Of a stretch of 64,000 nucleotides of DNA, positions 51,533 through 60,680 are shown in pieces. The stretch's first letter is position 1. Every line of letters begins with the position of its first letter. Under the pieces are notes generated by a model. That model was not told the origin of the DNA. It saw only the letters and a program-made list of their open reading frames with translations, and did no database searches. The position numbers and the translations under genes are program-made. Origin of the DNA: CAZAYY01 sp964489525 (GTDB taxonomy: Bacteria; Chloroflexota; Anaerolineae; Anaerolineales; JABWBV01); assembly GCA_964489525.1 (NCBI GenBank), contig CAZAYY010000010.1:62001-126000 (forward strand). The letters are read 5' to 3'.

Positions 51533-52918
51533 TTATCGCCAGGCTGACGCCTCCAGGGTCTGGCGGGAAAGCCGGGCTTCCTCGGCGGCAAACGCCAACA
51601 GGTGGCTTTCCAAAGCCTGCTCAGCAGTCGTCAGGGGATGGGTGGAAGGATCGGCCAGGCTGCGCAAAAAAGCCGCCAGCAGGCCATGGTCGCCGCCCCC
51701 ATGACCGGAACGAACCTGGGCGGCTGTGTCGTAATGGATCGTGCGCCCGCTGCGGTGTTCATAAACCTTAATCCACGAGCCGCCAGTGCCAAAAAAGGCC
51801 TGCAGTTCGGCGCGGGCACCTTGAATGCGCGTACTGCGGCCTTCCAAATGGGCATGCCCGTGCATGGTCAGGGTGACACTCAACTGGCCCTCAAACTCCA
51901 TGGAGACCACCTGGTGGTCTACCACATCGTTGTCACAGTGATAGACACAGCGCCCATACGGCCCGGTGCGCAGGGCTTCGGTTAAGTTTTCGGGCGTGGG
52001 GTCCAGCGCCACCACGGAGCGCGGCCAGCCTTTGTATTCCGAAAGCAGTCGAAAAGCAGGAACCACCCGCCCCAGGGTTTTCGAAAGGGCAGGGGAGGCC
52101 ATGTGCAGCCGGACCGCCCACTTTTGCAGCCCTTTGCGCCCCAGGGCCACCCCACGCCAGAGCGGGCGCATGGCAATATAAATATCAGGTGCATAATACG
52201 GGCAGGTATCTTGCGCCGGGCAGCCATCCAGGCAGCGCAGCGGGGCGCCAGGCGGGGCGTTTTCCGGGCGATAGTGCAGCAATGCCCCCACGCTGCTCAG
52301 ACGGGTGCAGCGCCGGTCTAACAGCCAGGGGAGCAGGTCCAGGTCGTGGCAGCACTTGGCCAGGATCATCGGGCTGCTTTCGGCACTGCTGCGCCAGCTG
52401 CCGCGCACAAAACTGTGGGCCATGTGATAAAAAGACACGTTCTCGCGGTGGTCCACCTGGGTTACCTGCCCGAGAATGCCGGCCTGGATGATTTCGCGCA
52501 TCGTCTGAAAATGGCTGGTATAGCGCAGCACATGGCAGATATGCAGCTGGCGTTGGGCGTTGCGGCTGGCCTGGACCAGCGCCTGGCAGTCGGTGGCGCT
52601 GGTGGCCATGGGCTTTTCCAACAAAACATGGTACCCGGCCCGCAAAGCCGCCAGGGCTGGCGCGGTGTGCTGCCAGTCCTGGGTGCACACCAGGGCAGCC
52701 TGGCCGAGTTGGGGCCGATCCAGCAGGGGTTCCCAGCTTTCATACTGGTTTTCGGGTGCAACCTGGTGCATGGCGGCAAAGCGCGCCCGGCGAGCCGGGT
52801 CGGGTTCGGCAACCGCCACAAATCGCAGCTGGTCTGGGTGCTGCAGGGCATACGGGCCGTAGGCTTCAGTGCCCCGCTGCCCGGCGCCAATGAGGATGGC
52901 ATGGATTGGTTCATTCAT
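51533..52918 (-). CDS. Gfo/Idh/MocA family oxidoreductase
   Basis: The 461-residue protein starts with the NAD(P)-binding motif GAGQRGTEAYG. The diagnostic EKPMA block of the family is in the strand-loop after HVLL. The C-terminal alpha-beta domain contains the catalytic-type KCCHDLDLLPWLL. A Cys-rich insertion (CLDGCPAQDTCPYY) near residue 235, probably metal-binding, is shared by a subgroup of these enzymes. Family members oxidise or reduce sugars and other polyols; the substrate is unknown. It is monocistronic. Confidence 0.88.
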   Translation of the reverse strand: MNEPIHAILIGAGQRGTEAYGPYALQHPDQLRFVAVAEPDPARRARFAAMHQVAPENQYESWEPLLDRPQLGQAALVCTQDWQHTAPALAALRAGYHVLLEKPMATSATDCQALVQASRNAQRQLHICHVLRYTSHFQTMREIIQAGILGQVTQVDHRENVSFYHMAHSFVRGSWRSSAESSPMILAKCCHDLDLLPWLLDRRCTRLSSVGALLHYRPENAPPGAPLRCLDGCPAQDTCPYYAPDIYIAMRPLWRGVALGRKGLQKWAVRLHMASPALSKTLGRVVPAFRLLSEYKGWPRSVVALDPTPENLTEALRTGPYGRCVYHCDNDVVDHQVVSMEFEGQLSVTLTMHGHAHLEGRSTRIQGARAELQAFFGTGGSWIKVYEHRSGRTIHYDTAAQVRSGHGGGDHGLLAAFLRSLADPSTHPLTTAEQALESHLLAFAAEEARLSRQTLEASAWR

Positions 52919-53223
52919 AGGGTGAAAACCCTCCCTGGAGCCTGGAAAAACGCAGTGCTGGCTCTTTTTTTATCATACATCAGAGTACAACCTTTCGTCA
53001 ATTGGCTTGCTCGTTGGGATCGGGGAGGGTTGAGCTTACCGCCCCGTGTCGTTTCGACCCGTCACTGACGGTGAGCACAGCGACGGAGAAATCCTTCACC
53101 CCCTGGGGGTTGGTCGGAACAAGAAGGGGCTTTCGGAATGGGGTTGGTAAAAGGTAAATACGGTACAATTAAAAATAACCGGATTAAGTCTCTGTTTTTT
53201 TCTTTACATGAGGATATTTGCCC
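52919..53223. other. divergent intergenic region
   Basis: The 305 bases between the oxidoreductase and MoxR genes contain a TACAAT box (53164-53169) suitable for the MoxR gene, and short inverted pieces (GTCACTGACGGTGAGC near 53061; CCCCCTGGGGG near 53099). No gene is seen. The AT-rich tract 52960-52980 probably holds the oxidoreductase promoter. Confidence 0.5.
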
Positions 53224-54213
53224 ATGCTCACCCCGCCCGAACTTACCCTGAAAGATTTCGAAACCCTGACCCAAAACATGCTCACCGAGCTGCATAAAGT
53301 GATTGTTGGACAGGAAGGGTTGATTCACGATTTGCTCGTCACCCTGCTGGCTGGCGGCAACGCGCTGTTGGAAGGCGTGCCCGGGCTGGGCAAAACCATG
53401 CTCATCCGCACCCTGGCGGAAATTTTGGACAGTTCATTCAGCCGAATTCAATTCACCCCGGATTTGATGCCAGCCGATATCGTAGGCACGATGATCATCA
53501 CCGAAAGCGGCGGCGGCCAGCGCGGCTTTCGCTTTGAAAAAGGGCCGGTGTTTGCTAACCTTGTCCTGGCGGATGAAATTAACCGGGCCACGCCGCGCAC
53601 CCAATCGGCGCTGTTGGAAGCCATGCAGGAACAAAGGGTGACCATTGCCGGGCAAACCCACACGCTGCCCCGCCCGTTTTTCGTTTTGGCAACCCAAAAC
53701 CCGCTGGAAATGGAAGGTACCTACCCGCTGTCAGAAGCCCAGCTGGACCGGTTTTTATATAAAATTGACGTCCATTACCCCAGCGAGGAAGAGCTGGTGC
53801 AAATTGCCCGGTTAACTACAGGCGCTGAGACGCCGCACGGCGAGAAAGTGGCCGACAGCGCCACGTTGGTTGCCATGCAAAACCTGGTCCGAACCGTGCC
53901 CGTTGCAGATAATGTGCTGCGCTACGCCGCCCGGCTGGTGGGGGCCACCCGGCCCGAAAACCCGGCCTCGCCCGACAGCGTGCGGCGCAGCTTGCGCGTT
54001 GGGGCCAGCCCGCGCGGTGTCCAGGCGCTGGTGTGGGCTGCCAAAGCCGAAGCCTTGTTAAGCAAACGCAAAGCCATATCGATTGAAGATATCCAGAAAG
54101 TAGCCTACCCTGCCCTGCGCCACCGGCTGTTTTTAAACTTTGAAGCCCAGGCCGGCGGCATCCGCCCGGATAACATCCTCTCCGATGTGCTGGCGGCGGT
54201 TCGGGTTCCTTGA
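53224..54213 (+). CDS. MoxR family AAA+ ATPase
   Basis: The 329-residue product carries Walker A (GVPGLGKTM), Walker B (LADEINRATPRTQSALLEAMQE) and sensor 1 (LATQNPLEMEGTYPL), all typical of MoxR-type chaperones. MoxR proteins usually work with a VWA-domain partner encoded next door to insert metals or mature complexes. Here the usual DUF58 and VWA genes are absent, and a sucrase/ferredoxin-like gene follows. The ATG at 53224 is preferred (GAGGA 9 bases upstream) over TTG 53218. Confidence 0.92.
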   Translation: MLTPPELTLKDFETLTQNMLTELHKVIVGQEGLIHDLLVTLLAGGNALLEGVPGLGKTMLIRTLAEILDSSFSRIQFTPDLMPADIVGTMIITESGGGQRGFRFEKGPVFANLVLADEINRATPRTQSALLEAMQEQRVTIAGQTHTLPRPFFVLATQNPLEMEGTYPLSEAQLDRFLYKIDVHYPSEEELVQIARLTTGAETPHGEKVADSATLVAMQNLVRTVPVADNVLRYAARLVGATRPENPASPDSVRRSLRVGASPRGVQALVWAAKAEALLSKRKAISIEDIQKVAYPALRHRLFLNFEAQAGGIRPDNILSDVLAAVRVP

Positions 54214-54235
54214 TGGGGCTGAAAAAAGGGAAAAT

Positions 54236-55204
54236 ATGAATACAACCCAAACCCTCAGGTATTGTTCTCACACCAGCCTTTCCGCTGGCGAGGCGCTGAC
54301 AGGCACCGCCACCCGGGTGGACTACTGGTTTCTGCTGGAATACCCGTCCGTATTCGGGCGCAAAGCCTATGAAGAAAGCGGCATCCCGGCAGAGGTTAAG
54401 CGCCACCTGGACAGCGCCCTGGCGGCCATTCCCAACAGCCGGCTGCAGTTAATTAAACGTGGAAGCTTACCGGCTGGGGCAGGTATCCGCTTTTTTTGGG
54501 TGGTTAACCACGAGGAGCAGCCCAACCTCTACCAGATGACGCTGGGAGATTATTCCGATTTACTCCAGCTGGATTTAATCGCCCTGGTCAAAGAGCCCCG
54601 CGAAAGCTGGCAGTACGACCGCAGCGAGCCGCTTTTCCTGGTCTGCACCCACGGGAAACGCGATGCCTGCTGTGCGCTGCATGGTCTCGCTCTGTACCAG
54701 GCCCTGCAAAAACGCTACGGCGCCAACGATTGGGTCTGGGAGAGCGACCACGTGGGCGGCCACCGCTTTGCAGCCAACCTGGTTTGCCTGCCGCATGGCA
54801 TTTCTTATGGGCGGGTTGCGCCCGACCAGGCCCTGGGGTTGGTGGATGCATATTTGAAAAGAGAGGTTCACCTGGAAAACTATCGCGGCCGCTCGTGCTA
54901 TGCCCGTCACGCACAGGCTGCCGAAAGCCTGCTGCGCCAGCAAACGGACAAAATCGGGTTGGACGAATATAAATTGGTGGAAATTCACCCCCAACCAGCC
55001 CCTGCAGGGGGGACAGGCACCCATTGGATATTCCAGTTTGTAGAGCGCAATGGCGGCGCCCGGCACTGCCTGCATGTGGAACAAGCCAAAGGCCAGGCGC
55101 AGGTTCTTGAAAGCTGCGGCGATGAGAAAACTGCCACCATTACCGAGTATCACCTGTTGGAATACGAAAGCCACCCGCCTGTGGGACACCCAGGCGCGGG
55201 TTAA
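54236..55204 (+). CDS. sucrase/ferredoxin-like family protein
   Basis: The 322-residue protein matches the Suc_Fer-like family: CTHGKRDACCALHG and HVGGHRFAANLVCLPHGISYGR, motifs of a thioredoxin-like fold that probably holds an iron-sulfur cluster through its Cys and His residues. The family's role is unknown; some members are annotated as ferredoxin-like. The ATG at 54236 follows a GGGAAA site; the frame would otherwise run into the MoxR gene. A terminator follows. Confidence 0.8.
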   Translation: MNTTQTLRYCSHTSLSAGEALTGTATRVDYWFLLEYPSVFGRKAYEESGIPAEVKRHLDSALAAIPNSRLQLIKRGSLPAGAGIRFFWVVNHEEQPNLYQMTLGDYSDLLQLDLIALVKEPRESWQYDRSEPLFLVCTHGKRDACCALHGLALYQALQKRYGANDWVWESDHVGGHRFAANLVCLPHGISYGRVAPDQALGLVDAYLKREVHLENYRGRSCYARHAQAAESLLRQQTDKIGLDEYKLVEIHPQPAPAGGTGTHWIFQFVERNGGARHCLHVEQAKGQAQVLESCGDEKTATITEYHLLEYESHPPVGHPGAG

Positions 55205-55241
55205 TTAACGCCCCAAAGCCTGGGTTAGGCTGAGCAGTCAC

Positions 55242-55278
55242 AAAAAACCACCCCACTGAACAGCGGGGTGGTTTTTTT
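55242..55278. terminator. intrinsic terminator between convergent genes
   Basis: AAAAAACCACCCC (55242-55254) and GGGGTGGTTTTTTT (55265-55278) form a stem with T-rich 3' end in both directions. It serves the plus-strand gene ending at 55204 and the decahaem gene ending at 55343. Confidence 0.88.
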
Positions 55279-55342
55279 GATTTGGTTATGTGCAGGTTTC
55301 AACCCGGTTGACGGGTTGTCGCCTGTTTTGGGTTGCTGAAAC

Positions 55343-57577
55343 TTACGGGCGAGTCAGGGTAGTCACGTCGCCGCCCATGGCTTCGATGGAGTCATACAAA
55401 ACCTGAGCAACGTACTTGGCGTTGTGGGTGAAAGCGCCCGGGTCCTTCTGGTAGTACTGGTAGTTGTATGCAGCCTTGAGCAGGTCGGGGGTAAAGGCAT
55501 TGAAGCTGATTGCCCGGCCGCTATCGTTCAGATCGGCAACGCCATCGCCATCCACATCCAGGAAGAAATACGGATAGGCGTGAGAATCATACAGAATGCC
55601 GGTGCCTTTCTCGGTGGCGTAGGCCCGCATGGCGTCGTACAGTAGGGCAGACAGGCTGTCCAGTTCGGCTTTGATGCCTTCGGCTACATCGCCATCACCG
55701 TCATAGTCGTTTTCATCGGCGCCGCGATAGGAGTAGATATCCTGCGGGTTGGTTTCGGTACGGTGACAATCGGCGCACTCATCCACCTCAATTTCGAGGG
55801 CATGGACATTGTGGCATTCGGCGCATTTCACCACCGGGTGGGGGGATTGACCGACATATTCTTTGCCAGCGAACTGGTAGGCACCCTGGACATCACCACC
55901 GAAAATGGTCGCGCCAGCTGCGAAGTAGTGGATGTTGGAGAAGCGAATCGAGGCATCAATCGTGCCGGGGTCTTTGCTTCCCAAAGCCTGGTTCACGGTC
56001 ACAGTCGAGGAACGACCCTGGTGGCAGAGCAAGCAGGTGTTGGAGCTGTCGGCAACGTTCTTGCCATCGGCATCCTGGGCAAAACTGACGACCTTGCCAG
56101 AGGGGAAGGTGACCGAATTAACCGTGTAGAGGGAGGGCCATTCTTCGCTGTTATGGCAGGTGGTGCACATAAAGCCGTTGCTGAGCGGGGCAGCAACATT
56201 GACGCCCTCTTTAATGAACTGAGGCAGGCCAGTGGCACTGTGGCACTTGGCGCAACGCCCTGGAACCTCACCATCGGCATCCCAATCGCGGAAAGGCATG
56301 GTGCTGCCAGCAAAGTGGCCGGGGTCAATGCGGTGCATGGCGCTCATATCAATCGGCGCAGCCACAGCGCTGTTCAGGTCTTCCATGGAGTCATACATCA
56401 ATTGAACCAGGTACTTGGCATTGTGGGCAAAGGCACCGGGATCTTTGACACTGAGCTGGTAGTTGTAGGCAGCCCGCAGCAAGCGCGGTGTCCAGGCAGG
56501 GTAACCTACTTTGCGGCCTTCGGCGTTGGTATCAGCAGCGCCGTCGCCATCGGCATCCTGAAAGAAGTACGGGTAAGAGGAAGAATCATAGACAATACCA
56601 GTGCCAGCAACTTCGGAGGCATAGGCACGGATCAGGACGTAGAGTGCCTCTTGCATGGTTTCGAGTTCAGCAGCGATGCCTTCGGCCACATCGCCATCGC
56701 CATCATAGTCGGCCAGGGAGCCAAACATGCGGATGGCTTTCAAATCTTCCACGCTGGTAACGCCTTCGTGACAATGGGCGCAGCTTTCAACCTCCACTTC
56801 CAGGGTGTGGGGGTTGTGGCAGCTAATGCAGGTATCGAAACCTTCCACATGGCGGAACTGAATATCATACATCTTGCCATCATATTCGTAGCCACCCTTG
56901 GCCTGGGTGCCATACAGGGTTGCGCCAGCGGGGTAGTAGTGGATGTTGATAAAGCCCAGGCTGGAGGTGCTGCCATCGGCATTGGTGATTGCGGCGGGCA
57001 CGGCATCAGGAGCTTCCACGCCGCCAAAGCGCTCAATGGCAGCGTTCACACTCACGGTAGACGCGCGACCCTGGTGACATTCCATACAGCGGGAAGCATC
57101 GCCAAGACCGGTCAATTCAATGCCGGAGGGGAAGACCACGCTGTCTTTCACAGCGGTGACGGAGTTGTGGCAGGCCACGCAGGTAACGCCCATGGCGGCG
57201 GGAGCGTGGGCAGCATCCACTTTTCCGGCCTCAGAGCCATCCAGGCCGAGGAAATCCAGGTATCCATCAGCAGTGTGGCACTTGGCGCAGGATGTCGGCA
57301 CTTCGCCGCTGCCATCCCAGTAGCGGAAGGCAGGTGCAGCCGCATCCGCGTGCCCGGAGGTCATCCAGGCTTCAAAGAAGGGCATATCGGGGCCAGGTTC
57401 GGGGGTAATGATCACCTCAACGATTTTTTCTTTCTCCACCACCTGGGTTTGAACGACGACGCGCGTCACTTCAACCTCGACGGTTTCGATCACTGGTTCG
57501 GCCTGGCAGCCCGCAACCAGCAGGGCAAAGCCCGCTAACGCAAGAAATATGAACATAAATTTTTTGATTTGCTTCAC
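55343..57577 (-). CDS. decahaem cytochrome c lipoprotein (two five-haem halves)
   Basis: The 744-residue lipoprotein (lipobox ending VAGC) contains ten CxxCH haem-binding motifs: CAKCH, CVACH, CMECH, CISCH, CAHCH in the first half, then CAKCH, CTTCH, CLLCH, CAECH, CADCH in the second. Each half also has an Asp-rich DYDGDGDVAEGI segment and a DxDGDGxAD segment, suggestive of calcium sites, and a helical YNYQxxxKDPGAFxHNAKY end. So the protein is an internal duplication. It probably carries electrons outside the cytoplasmic membrane. GTG 57577 is the start: AGGAGG lies 6 bases upstream. Confidence 0.9.
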   Translation of the reverse strand: MKQIKKFMFIFLALAGFALLVAGCQAEPVIETVEVEVTRVVVQTQVVEKEKIVEVIITPEPGPDMPFFEAWMTSGHADAAAPAFRYWDGSGEVPTSCAKCHTADGYLDFLGLDGSEAGKVDAAHAPAAMGVTCVACHNSVTAVKDSVVFPSGIELTGLGDASRCMECHQGRASTVSVNAAIERFGGVEAPDAVPAAITNADGSTSSLGFINIHYYPAGATLYGTQAKGGYEYDGKMYDIQFRHVEGFDTCISCHNPHTLEVEVESCAHCHEGVTSVEDLKAIRMFGSLADYDGDGDVAEGIAAELETMQEALYVLIRAYASEVAGTGIVYDSSSYPYFFQDADGDGAADTNAEGRKVGYPAWTPRLLRAAYNYQLSVKDPGAFAHNAKYLVQLMYDSMEDLNSAVAAPIDMSAMHRIDPGHFAGSTMPFRDWDADGEVPGRCAKCHSATGLPQFIKEGVNVAAPLSNGFMCTTCHNSEEWPSLYTVNSVTFPSGKVVSFAQDADGKNVADSSNTCLLCHQGRSSTVTVNQALGSKDPGTIDASIRFSNIHYFAAGATIFGGDVQGAYQFAGKEYVGQSPHPVVKCAECHNVHALEIEVDECADCHRTETNPQDIYSYRGADENDYDGDGDVAEGIKAELDSLSALLYDAMRAYATEKGTGILYDSHAYPYFFLDVDGDGVADLNDSGRAISFNAFTPDLLKAAYNYQYYQKDPGAFTHNAKYVAQVLYDSIEAMGGDVTTLTRP

Positions 57578-57713
57578 AATCCACCTCCTAAAATGGATAA
57601 AGTGTGCAAGGCCTGGTAAGCGTTTTTTGAAAAATAACCGGATGGGGTATGTTGGTTTCGGCACGCCTGCCAGGCCGTTTCCGGTTATTCTGTTTTTTGG
57701 CTGGTGGACAAAC

Positions 57714-58055
57714 TTATGCTTTCAAAATGTCAACCAGGTCTTCAATTTTTCCTACGGGGAGGTTCTCGCTGGACACAACCTGGATTGTGTCTTGCTGCGA
57801 GTTCAGCCGCAGGATTTTCAAAGCCGGGTTTGAAAACATCAGTTCGCTCAGCGAACACAACTGCAAGGCTTCTGGGTCATGGGCATCCGTGATTACGGCG
57901 CTGGGGGCGCACTGATGGATACGGGCTGCAGCATCAGCATCAAACGGATTCACCAGGCAAACCTCAATTTGCTGAGGAAATTGCTGCAAGCGCCGGGCAA
58001 TTCCTTCGGCAAACAACGAGTGATTGGATAAGATGACAACCGTTTTTACTGACAT
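57714..58055 (-). CDS. receiver-like (CheY-fold) protein without the acidic pair
   Basis: The 113-residue product follows the receiver alternation of strands and helices: KTVVILSNHSLFAEGIARRLQQ, then PSAVITDAHDPEAL with an Asp at the usual phosphoacceptor strand, then KILRLNSQQDTIQVV. The N-terminal acidic pair that coordinates magnesium is missing (ILSNHS), so classical phosphorylation is unlikely. It is a pseudo-receiver or other Rossmann-like domain. Transcribed divergently from the sensor kinase at 58360, so a regulatory link is plausible. Confidence 0.6.
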   Translation of the reverse strand: MSVKTVVILSNHSLFAEGIARRLQQFPQQIEVCLVNPFDADAAARIHQCAPSAVITDAHDPEALQLCSLSELMFSNPALKILRLNSQQDTIQVVSSENLPVGKIEDLVDILKA

Positions 58056-58359
58056 ACAATACACCAAAACAAAAGCCACACACAGCTTTCAACAGGATTA
58101 TATTAATAGAATATGAGCCGTTTGGGTATCCTCCCTTCGCGCCAAAACGGGTGTCATTAAAGATAGGTGAAAAAAAGCACAACTAACCAATAGTATTAAT
58201 TGTAAATTCATCGAAAGATTGTAAAAACTTAGCCTTAAGGGTTAAATCAGGGGGGTTTTGGAGGGATTTTGGCCGGTTTTTCAAAACAGGATAAATGTCC
58301 CCTGAAAACCGGGGCAAATGCCCTGTTAGAAATGCGGGTTTTATCTTAAAATCATATTA
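58056..58359. other. divergent intergenic region with inverted repeat
   Basis: The region is AT-rich near 58100-58220. An inverted repeat (CCGGTTTTTCA at 58273-58283, TGAAAACCGG at 58303-58312) lies about 50 bases before the sensor-kinase gene and could be an operator. The kinase start (ATG 58360) is preceded by CATATT four bases upstream, possibly a leaderless start. No gene seen. Confidence 0.5.
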
Positions 58360-59874
58360 ATGTACGGGCTTAATCTGACCATTGTCTACTTTTTTTACGG
58401 CCTGGCTTTTTTTACCATGGGCGTGATTGTGCTGCTGGAGCGCGACCGTGGCTCAGACCAACGCCTGCGGCATGCTTTAGGCCCCCTGGCCGTTTTTGGG
58501 TTAGTGCATGGCGCCAATGAGTGGTTGGAGATGTTCATGAACATTGGAACCCTGCCCACGCTCGGTTCGTGGGGGTTAATCTTGAATGGGGTTCGCCTGG
58601 GCACACTGGCATTTTCGTTTATATCTTTAACCGCCTTTGGCGCATCTTTGCTTTCACCCAACGAAACCGTGCGGCGGTACAGCCTGCTGCTGCCTGTGCT
58701 GCAAACTGCGATCTGGGGGTTTGGTGTTCTCATCTTAAAGGACCACTATACCGCCCCGCAGCGGATTTGGGATGTGGCCGATGTGTGGAGCCGCTACACC
58801 CTGGGCGTTCCCTCGGCGGTAATTGCAGCCATAGGTTTGGTTGCCCAACAGCGCGCCTTCCGCAAAGCAGGCATGGCTCAGTTTGGGCGCGACAGCCTGT
58901 ATGCCGCCCTGGCTTTTGCCTGGTATGGCTTGGTGGGGCAAATATTCGTCCACCCCAGTGCGCTGCCCCCTTCAACCCACATCAACCAGGACCTGTTTTT
59001 CTTTTATTTTGGCTTTCCTGTGCAAATTTTCCGGGCGATAACGGCAGCAATTGCCGCAGCATTTGTGGTTCGCTTTTTACGTGCTTTTGAAGTGGAACGG
59101 CAGCGCCAATTAAATGAACTGCAAGAGGCCAGGGTGGAAGAAGCCAGGCGGCGCGAAATTTTGCGCGGCCAGCTACTGCGCAGGGTAGTGATGGCGCAGG
59201 AGGCCGAACGGCAGCGAGTGGCGCGGGAACTGCACGACGAAACCGGCCAGGCGCTGACCGCAATCGGCCTGGGGCTGCGCGGCGTAACCAACTCCATGTC
59301 CTCCAACCCCGAACAGGCCGCTCAAAAAATGCGCCAGATTGAATTGATGGCCTCTCGCTCGCTGGATGAACTGCGCCACCTGATTGCCGACCTGCGCCCC
59401 TCGCACCTGGACGAATTGGGCCTGCGCGCCACCCTGCGTTGGTATTTTGGCGAGGTGCAGGCTCGCACAAAACTCCAGGTCCACCTGGAAGTTTTAGGAG
59501 ATGAAGTTAACCTGCTGCCCGAAGTGCGGATCGCACTCTATCGCATCATCCAGGAATCCATCACCAACACCATCAAACATGCCCAGGCCAGCGAAATTAA
59601 CGTCAAACTTGCCTATTTGCCCGCTGCTGTTCAAGCGACCATTGAAGACAACGGCCAGGGGTTCGACATGCGCAAACTGCAGCAGCCAGGCATTTATTCC
59701 TGGGGGCTGTTAGGGATGCAGGAGCGTACCTCACTGCTTGGCGGCCAGTTTAACCTGGTTTCCTGGCCAGGCGAAGGAACCCGCATCAGTGTTACACTGC
59801 CTTACCAACCGCAGGCATTGGTAGAAAACCTGCTAGGAGATGAAGACCATGAGCACCAGAATTCTGTTGGTTGA
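58360..59874 (+). CDS. NarL-type sensor histidine kinase with multi-helix membrane domain
   Basis: The 504-residue kinase has about seven hydrophobic helices (1-240), a coiled linker, a HisKA_3 dimerisation segment with phosphoacceptor His292 (ERQRVARELHDETGQ) and a HATPase domain (QESITNTIKHAQ, DNGQGFD, GLLGMQER). This is the NarX/LiaS/DesK class. The membrane domain has no known sensor motif and may detect membrane or quinone state. Its last 26 bases overlap the response-regulator gene, so the pair is co-expressed. Confidence 0.93.
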   Translation: MYGLNLTIVYFFYGLAFFTMGVIVLLERDRGSDQRLRHALGPLAVFGLVHGANEWLEMFMNIGTLPTLGSWGLILNGVRLGTLAFSFISLTAFGASLLSPNETVRRYSLLLPVLQTAIWGFGVLILKDHYTAPQRIWDVADVWSRYTLGVPSAVIAAIGLVAQQRAFRKAGMAQFGRDSLYAALAFAWYGLVGQIFVHPSALPPSTHINQDLFFFYFGFPVQIFRAITAAIAAAFVVRFLRAFEVERQRQLNELQEARVEEARRREILRGQLLRRVVMAQEAERQRVARELHDETGQALTAIGLGLRGVTNSMSSNPEQAAQKMRQIELMASRSLDELRHLIADLRPSHLDELGLRATLRWYFGEVQARTKLQVHLEVLGDEVNLLPEVRIALYRIIQESITNTIKHAQASEINVKLAYLPAAVQATIEDNGQGFDMRKLQQPGIYSWGLLGMQERTSLLGGQFNLVSWPGEGTRISVTLPYQPQALVENLLGDEDHEHQNSVG

Positions 59875-60499
59875 TGACCACGCCGTAATCCGCATGGGAC
59901 TGCGCATGCTGCTGGAGGGGGAAGAAGACATTGAAATTGTGGGTGAAGCCGACTCCGCAAGGGAAGCGCTGCAATTTGTAAGCAAAACCCAACCCGATGT
60001 AATTTTGATGGATGTGAATCTGCCCGATAAATCTGGCATTGATGTCACCAGGGCGATCAAAGCCCAATGGCCGAAAATTGCCATTGTGGCCCTGACCATT
60101 CACGAAGACCAGGAATACTTTTTTAAAATGCTCCAGGCAGGCGCCAGCGGTTATGTCCCCAAACGGGCTGCGCCGGAAGAACTGCTCACGGCCATTCGCG
60201 CCGCTGCCCAGGGGGAGGTCTATTTATACCCATCTATGGCCAAGCTGCTGGTGCAAGATTACCTCTCCCCAGATCAACAAGAAAGCAACAAAACCGCCCT
60301 GGACGGGCTGACCGACCGGGAGCAGGATGTTCTGGCACGCCTGGCCGATGGCGAGAGCGTGGGCGAAATTGCCGATGCTCTGTCCATCAGCCCGAAAACG
60401 GTTGCCCGCCACCGTGAAAACATCATGCGCAAATTGAATTTGCACTCTCGAGGCGAATTGGTGCGCTATGCCATCCGCAAAGGGATTGTTGAGGCGTAA
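59849..60499 (+). CDS. NarL/FixJ family response regulator
   Basis: A 216-residue regulator: receiver domain with acidic pair DD (9-10), phosphoacceptor Asp55 (LMDVNLP), Thr/Lys switch residues and a C-terminal LuxR-type helix-turn-helix (about 150-210, LTDREQDVLARLADGESVGEIADALSISPKTVARH). The ATG at 59849 is chosen: AGGAG lies about 10 bases upstream, while ATG 59840 is too close. The partner kinase is directly upstream. The respiratory operon starting at 60900 is the nearest candidate target. Confidence 0.93.
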   Translation: MSTRILLVDDHAVIRMGLRMLLEGEEDIEIVGEADSAREALQFVSKTQPDVILMDVNLPDKSGIDVTRAIKAQWPKIAIVALTIHEDQEYFFKMLQAGASGYVPKRAAPEELLTAIRAAAQGEVYLYPSMAKLLVQDYLSPDQQESNKTALDGLTDREQDVLARLADGESVGEIADALSISPKTVARHRENIMRKLNLHSRGELVRYAIRKGIVEA

Positions 60500-60565
60500 G
60501 CGGCAGCAGGTGTGTAGTTTGTCGTGGGGGAATTTGAGGGAAACCACAAAGGCCATGATTAAAAA

Positions 60566-60602
60566 CAAATCCTAAAGGTTTTCGAAACCTTTAGGATTTT
60601 TC
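60566..60602. terminator. intrinsic terminator after the two-component genes
   Basis: Perfect 15-base arms (60566-60580 and 60584-60598) around TCG, ending in TTTTTCTT. It separates the regulator gene from the respiratory operon. Confidence 0.9.
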
Positions 60603-60636
60603 TTAGGGTTTTCCCCGGCATGGGGTAAACAACCCA

Positions 60637-60656
60637 TTTGTGAATATGTTCACAAA
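60637..60656. promoter_or_regulatory. CRP/FNR-family-like operator 1
   Basis: TTTGTGAATATGTTCACAAA is a perfect palindrome in its outer 8 bases on each side and fits TGTGA-N6-TCACA exactly. It lies about 260 bases before the first gene of the respiratory operon. Confidence 0.7.
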
Positions 60657-60660
60657 CCCA

Positions 60661-60680
60661 CTTGTGACTACTTTCACAAG
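60661..60680. promoter_or_regulatory. CRP/FNR-family-like operator 2
   Basis: CTTGTGACTACTTTCACAAG again fits TGTGA-N6-TCACA with extra CT/AG pairs. The centre is 24 bases from operator 1, so two dimers could bind side by side. Confidence 0.7.

Noticed and set aside
55763..57538. 591-codon frame antisense to the decahaem cytochrome
   Set aside because: The opposite strand has ten haem motifs and a signal peptide; the antisense frame is Gly/Ala/His-rich by mirror effect only.
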